From positions 594,543 to 658,542 of the forward strand of contig NZ_JACWZY010000001.1 of the NCBI RefSeq assembly GCF_014699005.1: a DNA stretch of 64,000 nucleotides, written 5' to 3'. This DNA comes from Spirosoma profusum (lineage in GTDB: Bacteria > Bacteroidota > Bacteroidia > Cytophagales > Spirosomataceae). Made by a program: the position numbers and the translations under genes. Of this stretch, positions 8,172 to 16,568 are shown piece by piece. The notes beneath the pieces are model-generated. The model was not told the origin of the DNA. It did not search any database and saw nothing but the letters and a program-made list of their open reading frames with translations. The stretch's first letter is position 1; each line of letters begins with the position of its first letter.

Positions 8172-9233
8172 ATGAAACAAAAGAGAATGGTGGGATACGC
8201 TGGTGGTTTGGCTGTTGCCATCCTGGCACTGGCAGGTAGTGACGTACTGGCTCAGGAAAAAGCTACCAACGGTACTAATCCGAATTCAGTTCGCGGCATC
8301 AACGAGAACGACATCATGATGAAGAAAACTCTTTGGCGTCGGGTCGACCTCAAGGAGAAACAGAATCAGTCGATGTTCTCTAAAAATAATGAGATTTCAA
8401 AATATCTCATGGAGGCCGTGAAAGCAGGCTTGATCGAAGCGTATACATCTGATTCGTGCACGACGAAACTTACCCCTGATAAATTTCATGAAAACCTGTT
8501 AGTTCCTAACACAGGTGGTGGTCTGTCTAAAGAAGAGATTGCTGCTGGTTTTACTGAAGATAATAAGAACGGTGCAGCCGATGATGGTTGGGGCGCCAAA
8601 AAAGACGATAAAAAGAAAACGGCTGACGATGGCTGGGGAGCACCTAAAAAAGCCGCTACCGCAGCGGCTGAGCCCGCTGATGATGGCTGGGGAACGCCTA
8701 AGAAAAAAACAGCCAAAAATGCGAAAGGTAAAAAAGGGAAAGCTCCCGTAGCTGCCCCTGTTGAAGAACCGAAAAAAGATTCGGTTGCTGTTGCTAAGGC
8801 TGCTCCCGCTTTCTCTGGTGATGAGTATTTCGCGAAAGAGTTGAATATTCTTGAAATCAAAGAAGACTGGATTTTCGACCGGAAGCGTTCTCGTTTGTAC
8901 TATGACATTCAGACAGTGACGATTCTATTACCTGCTGACAAAAACACGGCTGGTTACGAAAAACCAATCGCGTCGTTCAAATACAAGGACTTGGACAAGC
9001 TCTTCCGTAGTGATCCAAAGAAATTTATCTGGTACAACCCGCAAAATCAGGCCCAGCACAAAAATCTGGCCGACGCTTTCGACTTACGTTTGTTCTATGG
9101 TCGGATTACGAAAGTAGCTAACCCGAACGATTCTGATCTGGTTGGTATGTATGGCGACCGTGAAGGTCTGCTTAAATCCTATCAGACCGAATATGAACTG
9201 ATGGAAACTGAACACGGTCTTTGGGAATACTAA
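8172..9233 (+). CDS. gldN: T9SS ring protein GldN with DGWG-repeat insertion
   Basis: GldN (PorN) is the soluble periplasmic partner of GldK in the T9SS ring. A signal peptide ends near residue 27 (LALAGSDVLAQ). Family landmarks are VRGINENDIMMKKTLWRRVDL near residue 40 and the C-terminal ELNILEIKEDWIFDRKRSRL followed by the YGDREGLLKSYQTEYELME region. An unusual low-complexity insert of about 70 residues (about 130-205) separates the two halves: ADDGWG occurs at 136-141, 151-156 and 169-174, each followed by lysine-rich spacers, then an Ala/Lys/Pro tail. At 353 residues the protein is longer than GldN homologues that lack such an insert. Two stem-loop terminators follow. Confidence 0.94.
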   Translation: MKQKRMVGYAGGLAVAILALAGSDVLAQEKATNGTNPNSVRGINENDIMMKKTLWRRVDLKEKQNQSMFSKNNEISKYLMEAVKAGLIEAYTSDSCTTKLTPDKFHENLLVPNTGGGLSKEEIAAGFTEDNKNGAADDGWGAKKDDKKKTADDGWGAPKKAATAAAEPADDGWGTPKKKTAKNAKGKKGKAPVAAPVEEPKKDSVAVAKAAPAFSGDEYFAKELNILEIKEDWIFDRKRSRLYYDIQTVTILLPADKNTAGYEKPIASFKYKDLDKLFRSDPKKFIWYNPQNQAQHKNLADAFDLRLFYGRITKVANPNDSDLVGMYGDREGLLKSYQTEYELMETEHGLWEY

Positions 9234-9234
9234 T

Positions 9235-9263
9235 AAAAAAGCGGCTTTCGAGCCGCTTTTTTT
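9235..9263 (+). terminator. Rho-independent terminator after gldN
   Basis: AAAAAAGCGGCT pairs with AGCCGCTTTTTT around a TTCG-like loop, giving a GC stem flanked by A and T runs that could work on both strands. It lies immediately after the gldN stop. Confidence 0.92.
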
Positions 9264-9281
9264 ATACTTTAAGATTTCTTG

Positions 9282-9311
9282 AATCGACTCACAAACTGGG
9301 TCGATTTTTTT
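9282..9311 (+). terminator. Second stem-loop, gldN side, ending in the uvrC stop codon
   Basis: AATCGAC (9282-9288) pairs with GTCGATT (9300-9306) and is followed by five more T residues that run into the uvrC stop codon (9310-9312 on the opposite strand). It makes a tandem terminator with the hairpin just upstream. Confidence 0.6.
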
Positions 9312-11118
9312 ATTGCTCAAGCATAGAAAAATACGATTTTAGCTTACTTGCCCGATCCTGACCGACTACTTCAGCAATTTCCTCGAACGTAGCATCGCGT
9401 ATTTTTTTCACACCTTTAAAATGTTTCAGGAGTTTAGCTGCTGTCTTTTTACCAATCCCCTCCACATTTTCCAGTTCACTGATGAGGCTGTTTCTGCTAC
9501 GTTTATCGCGGTGATACGTAATGGCGAAATGGTGCGCTTCATCACGAATACGCTGAATAAGTTTGAGTGATTCAGACTTTTTATCAATATAAAGTGGCAG
9601 ATTATCCTCTGGAAAATAGATTTCCTCCAGCCGTTTGGCTATACCAATAATGGGAACTTTTCCGTATAAATCTAAAGCTTTCAATGCGTCGCAGGCCGCA
9701 CTAAGCTGTCCTTTACCACCGTCGATGACGATTAAATCGGGCATGTCGGTTCCTTCGGTGAGCACGCGTGAATATCGGCGCGTAACGACTTCATACATAC
9801 TAGCGAAATCGTTTGGCCCAACAACCGTTTTAATAGAAAAATGTCGATACTCGCGATTTGCGGGCTTGCCACCAATAAAGCAAACCATAGCTGATACTGG
9901 ATTCGTACCCTGAATGTTCGAGTTATCGAAACATTCAATCCGTACGGGCAGATTTTTCAACTGTAAATCCTGCTTAAGTCGAATCAGCACTCGGTCTTTT
10001 TTGCTGGCATTAGCCGTTGCTTCGGCGGCTGCTCGTTCCTGACGTTCGCGCCGGAAGTACAGGACGTTTTTCAGCGACATATCCAGCAATTTTTTCTTAT
10101 CGCCAATTTGCGGAACAGTAATTTCTGCCTTTAAATCAATGTCCAACGGAATGTTGGTTATAATCTCTTTCGCCTGGCTACCATACTGTTCACGAATTTC
10201 AACGATAATCATGGCCAGCAAATCAGCATCTGTTTCGTCAAGTTTTTTCTTGATCTCTATAGTATGCGTCTGAACAATGGTACCATTCACAACCCGCATA
10301 AAATTGATATAGGCTGCTGATTCGTCAGAAGCGATCGAGAAAACATCTGCGTCCGCAATTTTCGGATTAACTACCGTCGATTTGCTCTGAAACCGCTGTA
10401 GTACGTCTAACTTCTCTTTATAACCTTGTGCCTGTTCAAAAGCCAGTTCACCTGCGGCCTCAATCATCCGGCCTTTAAAATATTCTTGAGCCGGTTTCAG
10501 ATTACCTTTCAGAATATGATGAATCTGCTCAATGTCTTTATTATAATCAGGCTCTGACTGCTTTGCTTCACACGGTCCTTTGCAGTTTCCAATATGGTAT
10601 TCAAGGCAAACTTTATATTTTCCAGCAGCGATATTATCAGGAGCCAGATTATAATTGCAGGTACGTATCGTAAACAGTTGACTGAACATATCCAGCACTG
10701 TATACATGGGCTTTAGATTGGCAAATGGCCCGTAGAACGTACCGAGTTTACGATCGACTTGACGAGTCGTCAATACGCGGGGAAAATGTTCATTCGTGAC
10801 GCAGACAAACGGGTAGGTTTTGTCATCACGTAGCAGAATGTTGTACTTAGGCTGGTATCGCTTAATTAACTGATTTTCCAACAGGAGTGCATCAAACTCA
10901 GTATGAACGATAGTGAATTCAATCTTACGAATTTGACTGACAAGACGTAACGTTTTTCGGTCATGATTTTTCGTATTCGTGAAATAACTGCTAACACGGT
11001 TCCTGAGGTCTTTGGCTTTGCCAACGTAAATCACTTCTCCCGTAAGATCGAAATACCGATAAACGCCGGGTTCATGCGGCACTTTGGATAACTCATGTTT
11101 GTAGTCAAACTCAGCCAT
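9310..11118 (-). CDS. uvrC: Excinuclease ABC subunit C
   Basis: UvrC makes both incisions flanking a DNA lesion after recruitment by UvrB. Domains in order: GIY-YIG nuclease at about residues 14-95 (PGVYRYFD, VIYVGKAKDLRNRV); a cysteine cluster about 150-180 (CNY, CLEYHIGNCKGPCEA); UVR UvrB-binding segment about 205-240; the RNase H-like C-terminal nuclease, with the DNSNIQGTNPV and VIDGGKGQLSAA motifs; and a helix-hairpin-helix pair at the end (ENVEGIGKKTAAKLLKHFKG). The length of 602 residues is usual. It converges with gldN and shares terminator sequence with it. Confidence 0.97.
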   Translation of the reverse strand: MAEFDYKHELSKVPHEPGVYRYFDLTGEVIYVGKAKDLRNRVSSYFTNTKNHDRKTLRLVSQIRKIEFTIVHTEFDALLLENQLIKRYQPKYNILLRDDKTYPFVCVTNEHFPRVLTTRQVDRKLGTFYGPFANLKPMYTVLDMFSQLFTIRTCNYNLAPDNIAAGKYKVCLEYHIGNCKGPCEAKQSEPDYNKDIEQIHHILKGNLKPAQEYFKGRMIEAAGELAFEQAQGYKEKLDVLQRFQSKSTVVNPKIADADVFSIASDESAAYINFMRVVNGTIVQTHTIEIKKKLDETDADLLAMIIVEIREQYGSQAKEIITNIPLDIDLKAEITVPQIGDKKKLLDMSLKNVLYFRRERQERAAAEATANASKKDRVLIRLKQDLQLKNLPVRIECFDNSNIQGTNPVSAMVCFIGGKPANREYRHFSIKTVVGPNDFASMYEVVTRRYSRVLTEGTDMPDLIVIDGGKGQLSAACDALKALDLYGKVPIIGIAKRLEEIYFPEDNLPLYIDKKSESLKLIQRIRDEAHHFAITYHRDKRSRNSLISELENVEGIGKKTAAKLLKHFKGVKKIRDATFEEIAEVVGQDRASKLKSYFSMLEQ

Positions 11119-11185
11119 AGAAGCCCGATTTGAAGAGGGTGAGGGCTTATTAGTAACAAGATATTTGCCCCAAAGGTTGCTGATA

Positions 11186-11290
11186 AATAGTTTGTAACAC
11201 AGAGATACGCGGAGAGTAAAAGAGATTCACAAAGAGTAATCCTCAGTGAATCTCTTTTACTCTCCGCGTATCTCTGTGTTACAAACTATT
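11186..11290. repeat. Perfect 45-base inverted repeat between pbp1A and uvrC
   Basis: The arms 11186-11230 and 11246-11290 are perfect reverse complements around a 15-base loop. The right arm overlaps two bases of the TAA stop of the upstream pbp1A gene (11289-11291, opposite strand), and the left arm is about 70 bases from the uvrC start. The arm contains ACAGAGATACGCGGAGAGT, unrelated to the other repeat families in the window. It has no adjacent T-run. Confidence 0.95.
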
Positions 11291-13664
11291 ATTGCAAAAT
11301 TTCGTCCTCGTCCTCTGGTACCACCTTCGGCGGAATGTAGCGCTGTGAAGAATCAATGTGATAACCGCCACAATCAATCTTGAAATCATTTGGCTTCCGG
11401 AAAGGCTCCGGACGATAATTAGTTAACGTTTTATCGGCGTAGATTTTCTGCATATATGTGGCCCAGGCAGGCATAGCGATACGTCCTCCCTGACCATATT
11501 CAATAGAACGGAAGTGGATAGAGCGGTCGTCGCCACCCACCCAGAGTCCCGAAACCAAATGCTGTGTCATTCCCATGAACCAGCCATCCGAATAGTTGGA
11601 CGTAGTACCCGTTTTAGCAGCAATTTCGTTACCACCTTCCAGTAACTTATACTGGGTACGCAGTCGCTGGGCTGTACCGCTTGGTTCTTCTACAGCACCA
11701 CGCATTAAATGCAGCATTTCGTAAGCTCGATTCGCGCTAATCACCTGATTGCCATTCGGGCTAAATTGGGCTAAAACATTCCCGTTTTTGTCGGTAATTC
11801 GCCAGATCATGACTGGTTTAACCCGGATACCTCCGTTGGCAAACGCGCAATAAGCCGCTACCATTTCAAAAACCGATACGTCGCTTGTTCCCAGGCAAAG
11901 GGTTGGATCTTCTCGCAAATCTTTACTTTCGATGCCCATTTCGTGCGCGTATTTGATCACCTCGGCGGCACGTGTTTTCTTAATCAACTGGGCGCTAACA
12001 GTGTTAATCGATTGACCTAGCGCTTCACGTAACGATAAACTTTGGTAACTGTATCGACCCGTTGAATTTTTAGGTGTCCAGGCCGGGCCGTTATTGTTAT
12101 CCTCGCCGTGGGCAAACGTAGTGGGTTGGTCAACGAGGTGGCTGCACGGCGTTACAAAGCCCTGATCCATAGCTGTCAGGTACACAAATGGTTTGAACGT
12201 AGAACCTGGCTGCCGGCGTCCTTGCCGCACGTGGTCGAATTTCATGTGCTTGAAATTAATACCGCCCACCCATGCTTTTACGTAACCATTACGTGGATCT
12301 ATCGACGCGAAACCTGTGTTTAGCAGGCGTTTATAGTAACGGATGGAATCCAGCGAACTTAAGGTTGTATCTTTTTCATTACGTTTCCCACCATAGACAA
12401 ACACTTTCATCTTGATTGGCTTTCGCATTTCGCGCCAAATGGCTTGTTCATCGGCCCCAAACTCGGCTTTCAGTTGTTTATAGCGTGTGGTCCGACGGGC
12501 TACGTTTTCAATGAAGCCCGGAATCTCTACGTATCGTTCGTTACGCTTGCCTTTACCTCTGACTTTGTCCCGCTGTACCCAAGGATTTCGACCGCGCCAG
12601 TGTTCGTAAAACTTCCGTTGCTGATCACGCATGTTGGCCATCACCGCTTCTTCTGCGTAGGTCTGCATCCGCGAGTCGATGGTCGTATAAATCTTCAGGC
12701 CGCTGGTATAGAGATCGAGGTCGGCGTCGGGGTTTTCCTCGTTATATTTCTTTATCCATTGCCGAAGGTCAGCGCTAATCACCGACCGGAAATAAGCCCC
12801 CATTCCGGTGTTCGAGTTTTCGACACTGAAATCGAGTTTTAAGGGCTTACGCTTATAGGTAAAAAACTGTTCCTGGCTCAGAAACTTGTATTTTTTCATC
12901 TGCGACAGCACTACGTTCCGGCGTTCTTTAGTACGTTGCTCAAACAGACGCGGGTTATAGAGCGTCGGATTTTTGAGCATACCGACCAGCATCGCAGCTT
13001 CTTCTACGTTTAACTGCCAAGGTTCTTTCGCGAAATACGTTTTGGCGGCTGTTTTGATCCCATACGTATTGTTACCGAACGAAACCGTGTTCAGGTACAT
13101 CATCATGATTTCCTGCTTGGTGTAGTTTCGTTCCAGACGTACCGCCAGAATCCATTCTTTGGTTTTGGCAATGACAAGGCCAATAATCGGGATACTGCCC
13201 AAAGCCCCACGAAGTTCTTCCTGGCGCGTATCGAACAGGTTTTTGGCCGTTTGCTGGGTTAACGTACTGCCGCCACCCGAACTCGACGCATTACGGAAGG
13301 TCAGAAAACCACCCACCGCCCGGAAAAGCGAGCGCGGATCAATACCAGAGTGTTTAATAAATCGGGCATCTTCGGTAGCCAGCAGTGCCGACGTAACGTT
13401 TGGCGACACCTGCGAAATTTCGATAGGTGTGCGGTTTTCAATGTAGTATTTTCCCAGCAGTTGCTGGTCATAGGTATAAATTTCTGACGCTTCTTCGCTT
13501 TTCGGGTTCTCCAGCGCTTTCAGACTGGGCATACCGCCAAAGAGCCACAGGAAATTGTAACTGACTGCAATAACGTATAATATCAATAACGCAATGCCAA
13601 TCAGGGAATATCGCCAGAGATTTCGGATAATTGTCCGATAGGGGCCGGACGCAAATTCAACCAT
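11289..13664 (-). CDS. Penicillin-binding protein 1A (bifunctional transglycosylase/transpeptidase)
   Basis: Class A PBP that polymerises lipid II into glycan strands and cross-links them in the periplasm. A membrane anchor covers about residues 14-38. The GT51 glycosyltransferase domain (about 60-240) has the catalytic Glu in ATEDARFIKHSG and GGSTLTQQTAKNLF. The transpeptidase domain (about 430-720) has the SxxK nucleophile in RQPGSTFKPF, SIN in GQSINTVS and KTGTT. The final residues are acidic (VPEDEDEILQ). At 791 residues the length is usual for Bacteroidota PBP1A. It is downstream of and co-directional with the PorW/SprE-like gene, separated by about 90 bases that contain an inverted repeat. 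Confidence 0.96.
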   Translation of the reverse strand: MVEFASGPYRTIIRNLWRYSLIGIALLILYVIAVSYNFLWLFGGMPSLKALENPKSEEASEIYTYDQQLLGKYYIENRTPIEISQVSPNVTSALLATEDARFIKHSGIDPRSLFRAVGGFLTFRNASSSGGGSTLTQQTAKNLFDTRQEELRGALGSIPIIGLVIAKTKEWILAVRLERNYTKQEIMMMYLNTVSFGNNTYGIKTAAKTYFAKEPWQLNVEEAAMLVGMLKNPTLYNPRLFEQRTKERRNVVLSQMKKYKFLSQEQFFTYKRKPLKLDFSVENSNTGMGAYFRSVISADLRQWIKKYNEENPDADLDLYTSGLKIYTTIDSRMQTYAEEAVMANMRDQQRKFYEHWRGRNPWVQRDKVRGKGKRNERYVEIPGFIENVARRTTRYKQLKAEFGADEQAIWREMRKPIKMKVFVYGGKRNEKDTTLSSLDSIRYYKRLLNTGFASIDPRNGYVKAWVGGINFKHMKFDHVRQGRRQPGSTFKPFVYLTAMDQGFVTPCSHLVDQPTTFAHGEDNNNGPAWTPKNSTGRYSYQSLSLREALGQSINTVSAQLIKKTRAAEVIKYAHEMGIESKDLREDPTLCLGTSDVSVFEMVAAYCAFANGGIRVKPVMIWRITDKNGNVLAQFSPNGNQVISANRAYEMLHLMRGAVEEPSGTAQRLRTQYKLLEGGNEIAAKTGTTSNYSDGWFMGMTQHLVSGLWVGGDDRSIHFRSIEYGQGGRIAMPAWATYMQKIYADKTLTNYRPEPFRKPNDFKIDCGGYHIDSSQRYIPPKVVPEDEDEILQ

Positions 13665-13683
13665 TCTAGAGTTTGGGTTTCAA

Positions 13684-13745
13684 GTTCTGGTTTGTTGTTC
13701 CAGTTTATAAATTCGTCAGCTAATCCGGAACAACAAACCTGGAAC
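13684..13745. repeat. Inverted repeat between the PorW/SprE-like gene and pbp1A
   Basis: Arms 13684-13702 and 13727-13745 (core GGTTTGTTGTTCC and its complement) pair over 18-19 bases with one bulge around a 24-base AT-rich loop. The element lies between co-directional genes. Confidence 0.75.
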
Positions 13746-13754
13746 AGCAGGAGT

Positions 13755-16010
13755 TTACTTTCGTTTTGCGGTTGCCTGTTCAGCGGCCGTCTGCATTTCC
13801 TTCACGCGGGGAAGGAGCTGGCTCGCCGGGTAGTCGCGTACAAATTCGTTGAGAGCCTGCCGGTAAGCGTCTACAGTTTGCATTTTACCGACCAGCATAA
13901 CACGTAGCAGGGCCAATTTATCTTCTAATTGTGTACCGGCAAACGTACGTAGTGCATTTTCGGCCTGCGCCAATGCTTCGGTATTATTGTTGGCTTTATA
14001 AAGTTCATAAATAGCCGTATACTTTTTCAAGGCCTGCGCTTCGGCATCCGTTGTTTGCCCGGCGCTACGTCCGCTTAAACGGGCGTAGGACGTATTCGGA
14101 AATTCGGCCAGTAATTTATCTTTCCAGGGGGATGCTTTACCCAACTGCTCGTTCGATAGATGCAACAAGTAATATACTTCGGGTTTTTGCAGCGTATTGG
14201 GGTATCGGGTTAGTAGCTGTTCGAACGTAGTGATCGCATCCGTCGGTTGATTAAGTTGAAGTTTATAGAGCTTCCCTAATCGATAAAGCGCATTTTCGAT
14301 ACGTTGGTTAGACGCTGCCTGAGCTTCTTTCGTAAACGGGATCTGACTCTTCATAACAGTTTTCTGCGCCATTCTCGCTTGCGCTGGACTCGTTGGGCCA
14401 GCACCCGCAACTGGTGGAGTGTCAGACAATTGTACTGGCAAGTTTGGATTAATCGAGTTAGCGGGCGAATTCCCTGAAACAGGGCTATTCAATCCGGCAA
14501 CCGATGCAGAAGCTTCCTTATTACTACGTCGCCAGTTGTCTTCAAGGGTGCGATTTCCCCAGCGAGTCGTAAATTCCTGTCGCCCCTGACTCAGTGTCAC
14601 CGGATTATAAAGTGCCCAGCGTTCGGCGGGCTGGAGGTTTGAGTTGGTGGCTCCGGGCACTACGCTCGTATTACCATTTGTAGCACGATCAACAATCTGT
14701 TTGGCTAAATCGGCCTGCGCTTTATCTTCTTTTTCGCGCTGATCAATTACTTTGTCGAGTAGTTTATTGAGCGCAGCCGAATCGAGCTGCGCCAGGTGGA
14801 GCAGACTGTCTTCAGTACGTATCGTTGATTTATACTGCACGAATTCGTCAAGCGTTTTTTTGCGGGCAGCCAACGTAGCGTAATCGAGCGATTGTTTAGG
14901 CATCAAGGCCAAAGCGCTGTCATAGTATACTTTAGCCCGGTCGTAATTGCCTTTCTTTTCGTAATACAACTTTCCAATTTCCAGATACGTATACGGAACC
15001 TGCGTGGTGTTTGAACCCGCTGCCTGAATTGACTGCGTATATAACTGAATGGCCTTATCGACCCGGCCGCTACGTGCTTCGAGCAACCCCATCGTAAAAT
15101 AAATCTTGTCTTTCAAATCCTCATTTTTACGATCCTTGAGCATCCGCTCAAACGTTTCGTTCGATTGGGCGAGCCGCTTCTGATCGCCAGTCAGGCCGTT
15201 ACTTTGGATGGCATAGAGGTTGGCGTAGAAAGATTGGTCGTAAGTTGGTCGCGATTGTAGTACCTGCCGATACTGGTCGACCGCTTTGGCTGGCTGACCA
15301 ATAACGTCGTAAAGCTGACCGGCAATCAGGTGAAGGCGAGCTGTTGCTTCTCCTTTCTTCAGAACTGGAAACGTAGCTTCCAGAATGCCTACCGACGTAG
15401 CATATTCGCCTTGTCGCTCATGGAGATAGGCTTTAGTCAGGTAAAAATCGCGCGTGTTGACTTTGTTCAGTGGCTGATTGCGGAGGTATTCTGCTACGTT
15501 CAGCGCGTTGGTATAATCGCTGGCTTCGATATACGCCCGCATAAGGCCAACCAACGCCGTATGTTTATCATTTTCGTTGGTGCCTTTGGTGTTGACGTAC
15601 TTGAACACTTCAATGGCATTGGGCAAATCCTGTTTCAGCAATCGCGCCCGACCAATGAGATTATAGGCATCGTCGAGCCATTTGCTGTTCTGATGGCGTT
15701 CGGGGATGAGCGAGGCTTTTTTTATGGCATCGTCAATCTGTGGTTTCACCGCCGAAATAGAATTGGAATCGACGGGAAGCAGAATAGGCAGTACCTGGTT
15801 GTAATTCTCCTGGCGTGCTTTAAACAGAATCTGCTCAGCCTCGTTTATCTGATCGCGGGCAATAACATAAGCGTTGTAATGCGCCGTCAGGTTATGATAG
15901 CCTTTGCTGATCGGTTTGGTACTGTACTGAGAACACGACACCAGTCCGTCGGCCAGTAGAACAAAGACCGCAAGGAATAAAAATGGATGATTAAAAAAAC
16001 AGCGGGACAT
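13755..16010 (-). CDS. TPR lipoprotein, probable T9SS component PorW/SprE
   Basis: A 751-residue exported lipoprotein: hydrophobic signal about residues 9-25 and a lipobox ending LVSC at about 26, followed by SQYSTKPISKGYHNLTAHYNAY. That YHNLTAHYNAY start after the lipid-anchored Cys is characteristic of PorW/SprE proteins, which are needed for type IX secretion and gliding. Tetratricopeptide-like helical repeats fill the region to about residue 390 (several with GxxxxAxxxYxxA spacing, such as GQPAKAVDQYRQVLQ and GRVDKAIQLYTQSIQ), then a Gln/Asn/Pro-rich linker about 430-555, then further TPR-like helices to the end. The T9SS core lies about 5 kb away. A generic TPR lipoprotein is the alternative. 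Confidence 0.8.
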   Translation of the reverse strand: MSRCFFNHPFLFLAVFVLLADGLVSCSQYSTKPISKGYHNLTAHYNAYVIARDQINEAEQILFKARQENYNQVLPILLPVDSNSISAVKPQIDDAIKKASLIPERHQNSKWLDDAYNLIGRARLLKQDLPNAIEVFKYVNTKGTNENDKHTALVGLMRAYIEASDYTNALNVAEYLRNQPLNKVNTRDFYLTKAYLHERQGEYATSVGILEATFPVLKKGEATARLHLIAGQLYDVIGQPAKAVDQYRQVLQSRPTYDQSFYANLYAIQSNGLTGDQKRLAQSNETFERMLKDRKNEDLKDKIYFTMGLLEARSGRVDKAIQLYTQSIQAAGSNTTQVPYTYLEIGKLYYEKKGNYDRAKVYYDSALALMPKQSLDYATLAARKKTLDEFVQYKSTIRTEDSLLHLAQLDSAALNKLLDKVIDQREKEDKAQADLAKQIVDRATNGNTSVVPGATNSNLQPAERWALYNPVTLSQGRQEFTTRWGNRTLEDNWRRSNKEASASVAGLNSPVSGNSPANSINPNLPVQLSDTPPVAGAGPTSPAQARMAQKTVMKSQIPFTKEAQAASNQRIENALYRLGKLYKLQLNQPTDAITTFEQLLTRYPNTLQKPEVYYLLHLSNEQLGKASPWKDKLLAEFPNTSYARLSGRSAGQTTDAEAQALKKYTAIYELYKANNNTEALAQAENALRTFAGTQLEDKLALLRVMLVGKMQTVDAYRQALNEFVRDYPASQLLPRVKEMQTAAEQATAKRK

Positions 16011-16126
16011 TCGGAGATAACGCGTGGTCGCTCGTATTAAAACGTCTCAGGCCGCTCTGGCAATATGGAACGTCAGCCCAAATTAACGAATTTTATAAGC
16101 CAACTAGTACTTAATGCCTGATTTCT

Positions 16127-16390
16127 ATGGAAAATAGCCCAGAAACCCCTAAACCTGACGATAATAAAAAAGACGTAATGAAGACAACTACCGAACGTAC
16201 TACGTCGATTGTGCAATATAGCGGCATCGCTTTTCAGATGCTGGGCACGATTGGGTTAGGGGTATGGGCGGGTCACAAACTCGATGAATGGCAACAAAAC
16301 AAAACACCCGTCTGGACAATTGTGCTGTCGCTCACGGCCATTGGGGCATCGTTATACCTATTTATTCGGCAGCTTACCAAGAATAGCTGA
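16127..16390 (+). CDS. AtpZ/AtpI family membrane protein
   Basis: An 87-residue protein with a polar, charged N-terminus (about 28 residues) and two membrane helices, about 33-51 (GIAFQMLGTIGLGVWAGH) and 60-80 (PVWTIVLSLTAIGASLYLFI). The loop has the GxxLDEW pattern of AtpZ/AtpI proteins, small partners implicated in F1Fo-ATPase assembly or Mg/Ca uptake. The remaining ATP synthase genes are not in the window. It is divergent from the PorW/SprE-like gene and ends in front of an inverted repeat. Confidence 0.82.
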   Translation: MENSPETPKPDDNKKDVMKTTTERTTSIVQYSGIAFQMLGTIGLGVWAGHKLDEWQQNKTPVWTIVLSLTAIGASLYLFIRQLTKNS

Positions 16391-16419
16391 GTGTTACGTT
16401 GAATAAGTTGCTTCGTAAT

Positions 16420-16509
16420 TTTTGTCATGCTGAGGTACGAAGCATCTTACAATGTCTTCTTCCCCAAGTTAGGGTACTTTAAGATGTTTCGTACCTCAGC
16501 ATGACAAAA
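16420..16509. repeat. Inverted repeat, TTTTGTCATGCTGAGG family, copy 1
   Basis: Arms 16420-16449 and 16480-16509 pair over 30 bases with one mismatch around a 30-base loop. The arm reads TTTTGTCATGCTGAGG then TACGAAGCATCTTA. A second, perfect copy of the family is at 63807-63902 and a decayed one at 35047-35142. It sits between the converging atpZ-like and fabH genes. Confidence 0.92.
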
Positions 16510-16533
16510 CCGCTACCTACTTAAACAGTTTTA

Positions 16534-16564
16534 CGAATGCTATTACTTGGAGTAATGGCATTCG
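16534..16564 (-). terminator. Stem-loop downstream of fabH
   Basis: CGAATGCTATTAC (16534-16546) pairs with 16552-16564 with one mismatch and a 5-base loop, four bases before the fabH stop codon. A run of A residues is only weak beyond it, so termination is plausible rather than certain. Confidence 0.45.
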
Positions 16565-16568
16565 TTGA

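Noticed and set aside
8486..8860. 124-codon reverse frame across the GldN repeat region
   Set aside because: Its Phe/Ser/Ala-rich product is the reverse reading of the lysine- and DGWG-rich insert and is not a separate gene.
15330..15959. 209-codon open frame antisense to the PorW/SprE-like gene
   Set aside because: It mirrors the coding strand of a well-supported TPR lipoprotein, has no recognisable domain, and is explained by the codon structure of the opposite gene.
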